The notes below the pieces were generated by a model. That model did not search any database. It was not told the DNA's origin and saw nothing but the letters and a program-made list of their open reading frames with translations. Source: Pseudonocardia autotrophica (GTDB taxonomy: Bacteria > Actinomycetota > Actinomycetes > Mycobacteriales > Pseudonocardiaceae). Taken from it: DNA of 64,000 nt. How positions within the stretch are numbered: the stretch's first letter is position 1; each line of letters begins with the position of its first letter. Positions 61,956-64,000 of the stretch are shown one piece after another. The position numbers were made by a program, and so were the translations under genes. The stretch spans positions 191,325 to 255,324 of the forward strand of contig NZ_JNYD01000015.1 in NCBI RefSeq assembly GCF_000717175.1, written 5' to 3'.

Positions 61956-63623
61956 TCACCGCACACCCACCTGACCCGCCACCCCGGCGGCCTCCTCGAT
62001 CCGGGCCCGGAGGGCGGCGTGCCCGGTCCGGCGGGTCGCCCGGTCCACGGGCACCTCGACGACGTGGAGGCCGGGGCGGCCGAGCGCTCCGGGCAGCTGC
62101 GCGAGGTCGGTGAGCCGGCGGTGGCCCACGTGGTACGCGGCGCAGAGGGCGGCGAGGTCGGTGCCGTGCGGGGTGCCGAAGACCCGCTCGAAGGAGCGCG
62201 CGTGCTCCGGCGCACCCTGCTCGAGCAGGGTGAACACACTGCCGCCGTCGTCGTTGGCCACCACGATCGTCAGGTCGGGGCGGGGTTCGCGGGGGCCGGC
62301 GAGGAGGCCGCCGGCGTCGTGCAGCAGGGTCACGTCGCCGAGGAGGGCGACGGCGGGTCCGTCGTGGGCCAGGGCGGCGCCGACGGCCGTCGACACCACC
62401 CCGTCGATGCCCGCAACGCCCCGGTTCGACAGCACGGTGAGGTCCGGTCGCGGAGCCGCCGCCAGCGCGACGTCCCGGATCGGGCTCGACGGCCCGACGA
62501 CCAGCAGCCCGCCGGTCGGCACGGCCCGGACGAGCTCGCGCGCCAGTCGCATGGCTCCGACGGGATGGGTGTCCAGGCCGTCGTCGAGCGCGCGCTGGAC
62601 CGCCGCGTCGGCCTGCCGCCACCGGGCGGCGAAGGCCTTGTCGCCCCACGGGCTCGGCGGCAACGACCCGACCTGCACGACAGAGCCCTGGGTGTCGTTC
62701 CACCACGGCCGTGCGGCGGGCGGGACGGCGAACACCCGGATGCGCTCGTCGGCGAGGGCGCGCTGGACGGCGCGGTGCAGCGTCGGCCGCCCGAGGACGA
62801 CGAGCTGGCGGGGCAGCAGCTCCGGCGCGGCCCCGGAGAGGGCGGCACCGAGCAGCCAGGGGCCGGTGCGGACCGCGCTGCCCCACAGCGTGGACGACGG
62901 CTCGGCGACCACCGGGACGTCGGCGGGCGCGTCGCGGTCCTCCGCGCCGTCCCCGGCCACGACGAGCGTCGGCAGGGAGGGATCGAGCCGCAGCGGCGGC
63001 AGCGCCACCCGCGCGGAGTGGATCTCGGACCACGGCCGGCCGGCAGGCCGCCCGGGCGGGAAGGCGCCGTCGTCGTCGGGCGGGGGCAGCAGCGGCTCGC
63101 GCAGCGGGACGTCGAGCTGGACCGGCCCCGGGTCGTTGCTCAGCGTCCCCCGGGCGGCCGCCACGGCCCGGACGACCGTCGCGCGCCACGCCTCGGGCCG
63201 GGTGCCCTCGGCGGACAGCACGCCCTCGAGCCGCAGCGCGTCCCCGAAGATCCCGCACTGGGCGACGGTCTGGCTCGCGCCGGTGCCGACCAGGCCGGCG
63301 GGCCGGTCCGCGGTGAGCAGCAGCAGCGGGACGCCGGCGTGCGCGGCCTCGAGCACGGCCGGGTGCAGGTTCGCCACCGCAGTGCCGGAGGTGCACGCCA
63401 CGGCGACCGGCCGGCCGGAGCGCAGCGCGAGGCCGAGGGCCAGGAAGCCGGCGCCCCGCTCGTCGAGGCGCACGTGCAGCCGGAGCCGGCCCTCGGCGTC
63501 GGCGGTGTCGAGCGCGAGGGAGAGCGGCGCGTTGCGCGAGCCCGGGCAGAGGACGACGTCGCGGACGCCGCACCGGGCGAGCTCGTCGACGGCGACGCGG
63601 GCGAGGAGGGTCGACGGGTTCAC
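61956..63623 (-). CDS. menD: SEPHCHC synthase (MenD)
   Basis: A 555-residue ThDP-dependent enzyme that condenses isochorismate with 2-oxoglutarate to SEPHCHC in menaquinone synthesis. The N-terminal block RDVVLCPGSRNAPLSLAL and RLDERGAGFLALGLALRSGR, the pyrophosphate/ThDP motif GDVTLLHDAGGLL and NDDGGSVFTLLEQGAPEHA are all present. Length is normal. GTG 63623 (VNPSTLLARV) is used as the start rather than the ATG 72 bases upstream. It is divergent from menB. An isochorismate synthase gene exists 5 kb away, but no other menaquinone gene is inside the window. Confidence 0.94.
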   Translation of the reverse strand: MNPSTLLARVAVDELARCGVRDVVLCPGSRNAPLSLALDTADAEGRLRLHVRLDERGAGFLALGLALRSGRPVAVACTSGTAVANLHPAVLEAAHAGVPLLLLTADRPAGLVGTGASQTVAQCGIFGDALRLEGVLSAEGTRPEAWRATVVRAVAAARGTLSNDPGPVQLDVPLREPLLPPPDDDGAFPPGRPAGRPWSEIHSARVALPPLRLDPSLPTLVVAGDGAEDRDAPADVPVVAEPSSTLWGSAVRTGPWLLGAALSGAAPELLPRQLVVLGRPTLHRAVQRALADERIRVFAVPPAARPWWNDTQGSVVQVGSLPPSPWGDKAFAARWRQADAAVQRALDDGLDTHPVGAMRLARELVRAVPTGGLLVVGPSSPIRDVALAAAPRPDLTVLSNRGVAGIDGVVSTAVGAALAHDGPAVALLGDVTLLHDAGGLLAGPREPRPDLTIVVANDDGGSVFTLLEQGAPEHARSFERVFGTPHGTDLAALCAAYHVGHRRLTDLAQLPGALGRPGLHVVEVPVDRATRRTGHAALRARIEEAAGVAGQVGVR

Positions 63624-63723
63624 CCGCCGGAGGCTAGGCGGGCGGGTGTTGCGCTTCGTGTGGGCGCCGAAACCGCTGTGTTCCCCTTCGCTCACAACGG
63701 GTCCGGGTGTGCGACGGCGGCTC

Positions 63724-63729
63724 TAGGGT
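63724..63729 (+). promoter_or_regulatory. Putative -10 box (TAGGGT), leaderless menB promoter
   Basis: TAGGGT ends seven bases before GTG 63737 and no ribosome site lies between. It is identical in sequence and spacing to the box upstream of the CBS gene at 39411. Confidence 0.45.
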
Positions 63730-63736
63730 GCCGGTC

Positions 63737-64000
63737 GTGACCACCCTGGAATCACGCTCCGTGTCCGAGACGTTCGATCCCGCGGCCTGGGCGGCCGTGC
63801 CGGGGTTCGCGTTCACCGACATCACCTACCACCGGGCGGTGGACTGCGGGGTGGTCCGGATCGCCTTCGACCGCCCCGAGGTCCGCAACGCCTTCCGCCC
63901 ACACACCGTCGACGAGCTCCACACCGCCCTCGAACACGCCCGCACCTCCGCCGACGTCGGCGCCGTGCTGCTCACCGGCAACGGACCCTCCCCCAAGGAC
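63737..64000 (+). CDS. menB: 1,4-dihydroxy-2-naphthoyl-CoA synthase (MenB), 5' part
   Basis: Eighty-eight codons are seen before the right edge. The start VTTLESRSVSETFDPAAWAAV, then FTDITYHRAVDCGVVRIAFD and RPEVRNAFRPHTVDELHTAL and the end VLLTGNGPSPKD, match MenB (crotonase family, ring closure of O-succinylbenzoyl-CoA). The NAFRP block and TGNGPSPKDGG-type oxyanion loop are MenB-specific compared with other crotonases. The rest of the gene lies outside. It is divergent from menD. Confidence 0.93.
   Translation, partial: MTTLESRSVSETFDPAAWAAVPGFAFTDITYHRAVDCGVVRIAFDRPEVRNAFRPHTVDELHTALEHARTSADVGAVLLTGNGPSPKD

Overview
The window is about 64 kb of very GC-rich bacterial chromosome. It shows a strong G/C preference at third codon positions, many GTG starts, AGGAGG-type ribosome sites and menaquinone genes (menD, menB). 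This fits an actinobacterium. The mix of GlnR-like regulators, DUF1707, DUF6197 and amphi-Trp proteins, a Pls/PosA-type NRPS and VIT1 suggests Pseudonocardiales, but that placement is inferred. I see no rRNA, tRNA, CRISPR array, transposase, integrase or phage gene. The content is ordinary chromosome with some accessory islands and a few decayed genes.

Layout. 1-6.9 kb: membrane and housekeeping genes (SHOCT/PLDc_N-like protein, large membrane protein, arginase-family enzyme, metallo-beta-lactamase-fold hydrolase, DUF1707 protein, MFS exporter, DUF7144 protein). 7-12.7 kb: carbon storage (GH63-like glycosidase translationally coupled to glgX, then an alpha/beta hydrolase). 12.7-17.8 kb: phosphate and energy metabolism (ppdK, ppk2) flanking a MerR-type regulator that carries the CarH B12-photoreceptor signature. 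18-22.5 kb: small proteins, a methyltransferase, a divergent CDF metal exporter/ArsR pair whose two start codons lie inside one palindrome, a STAS protein and a VOC protein. 22.6-27 kb: a Pls/PosA-type NRPS-like giant gene with a degenerate adenylation domain and twin carrier domains. 27-34.4 kb: VIT1-type transporter, APC permease, anchored CinY-like protein, gltD, flavin monooxygenase plus Rieske protein. 34.4-40.2 kb: SDR, amidase, LuxR-type regulator, truncated acyl-CoA-dehydrogenase-like protein, cupin, CBS protein. 40.2-46.5 kb: DUF2182/DUF1326 pair, lipoprotein, TetR, LLM oxidoreductase, serine hydrolase with a TetR-like operator, and two tandem small HTH proteins. 46.5-53.4 kb: small proteins, an HSL-type esterase, gene remnants, and two tail-to-tail GlnR-like regulators.

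53.5-61.8 kb is the most interesting segment. A forward operon encodes a RutE-like nitroreductase, an acyl-CoA-dehydrogenase-like flavoprotein, isochorismate synthase and an O-methyltransferase. Across a strong 12-bp hairpin it converges on a reverse operon encoding a phosphohistidine-domain protein, a separate ATP-grasp protein (together a split rifampin-phosphotransferase/phenylphosphate-synthase-like enzyme) and an MFS exporter. I read this as a possible small biosynthetic and self-protection or tailoring cluster for a chorismate-derived aromatic compound; its product is unknown. The window ends with divergent menD and menB of menaquinone synthesis.

Regulatory themes: several genes (DUF1707, LuxR-type, CBS, menB) have a TAnnnT box six or seven bases before the start codon and no Shine-Dalgarno sequence, so they are probably leaderless. 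Many other genes have clear GGAGG sites.
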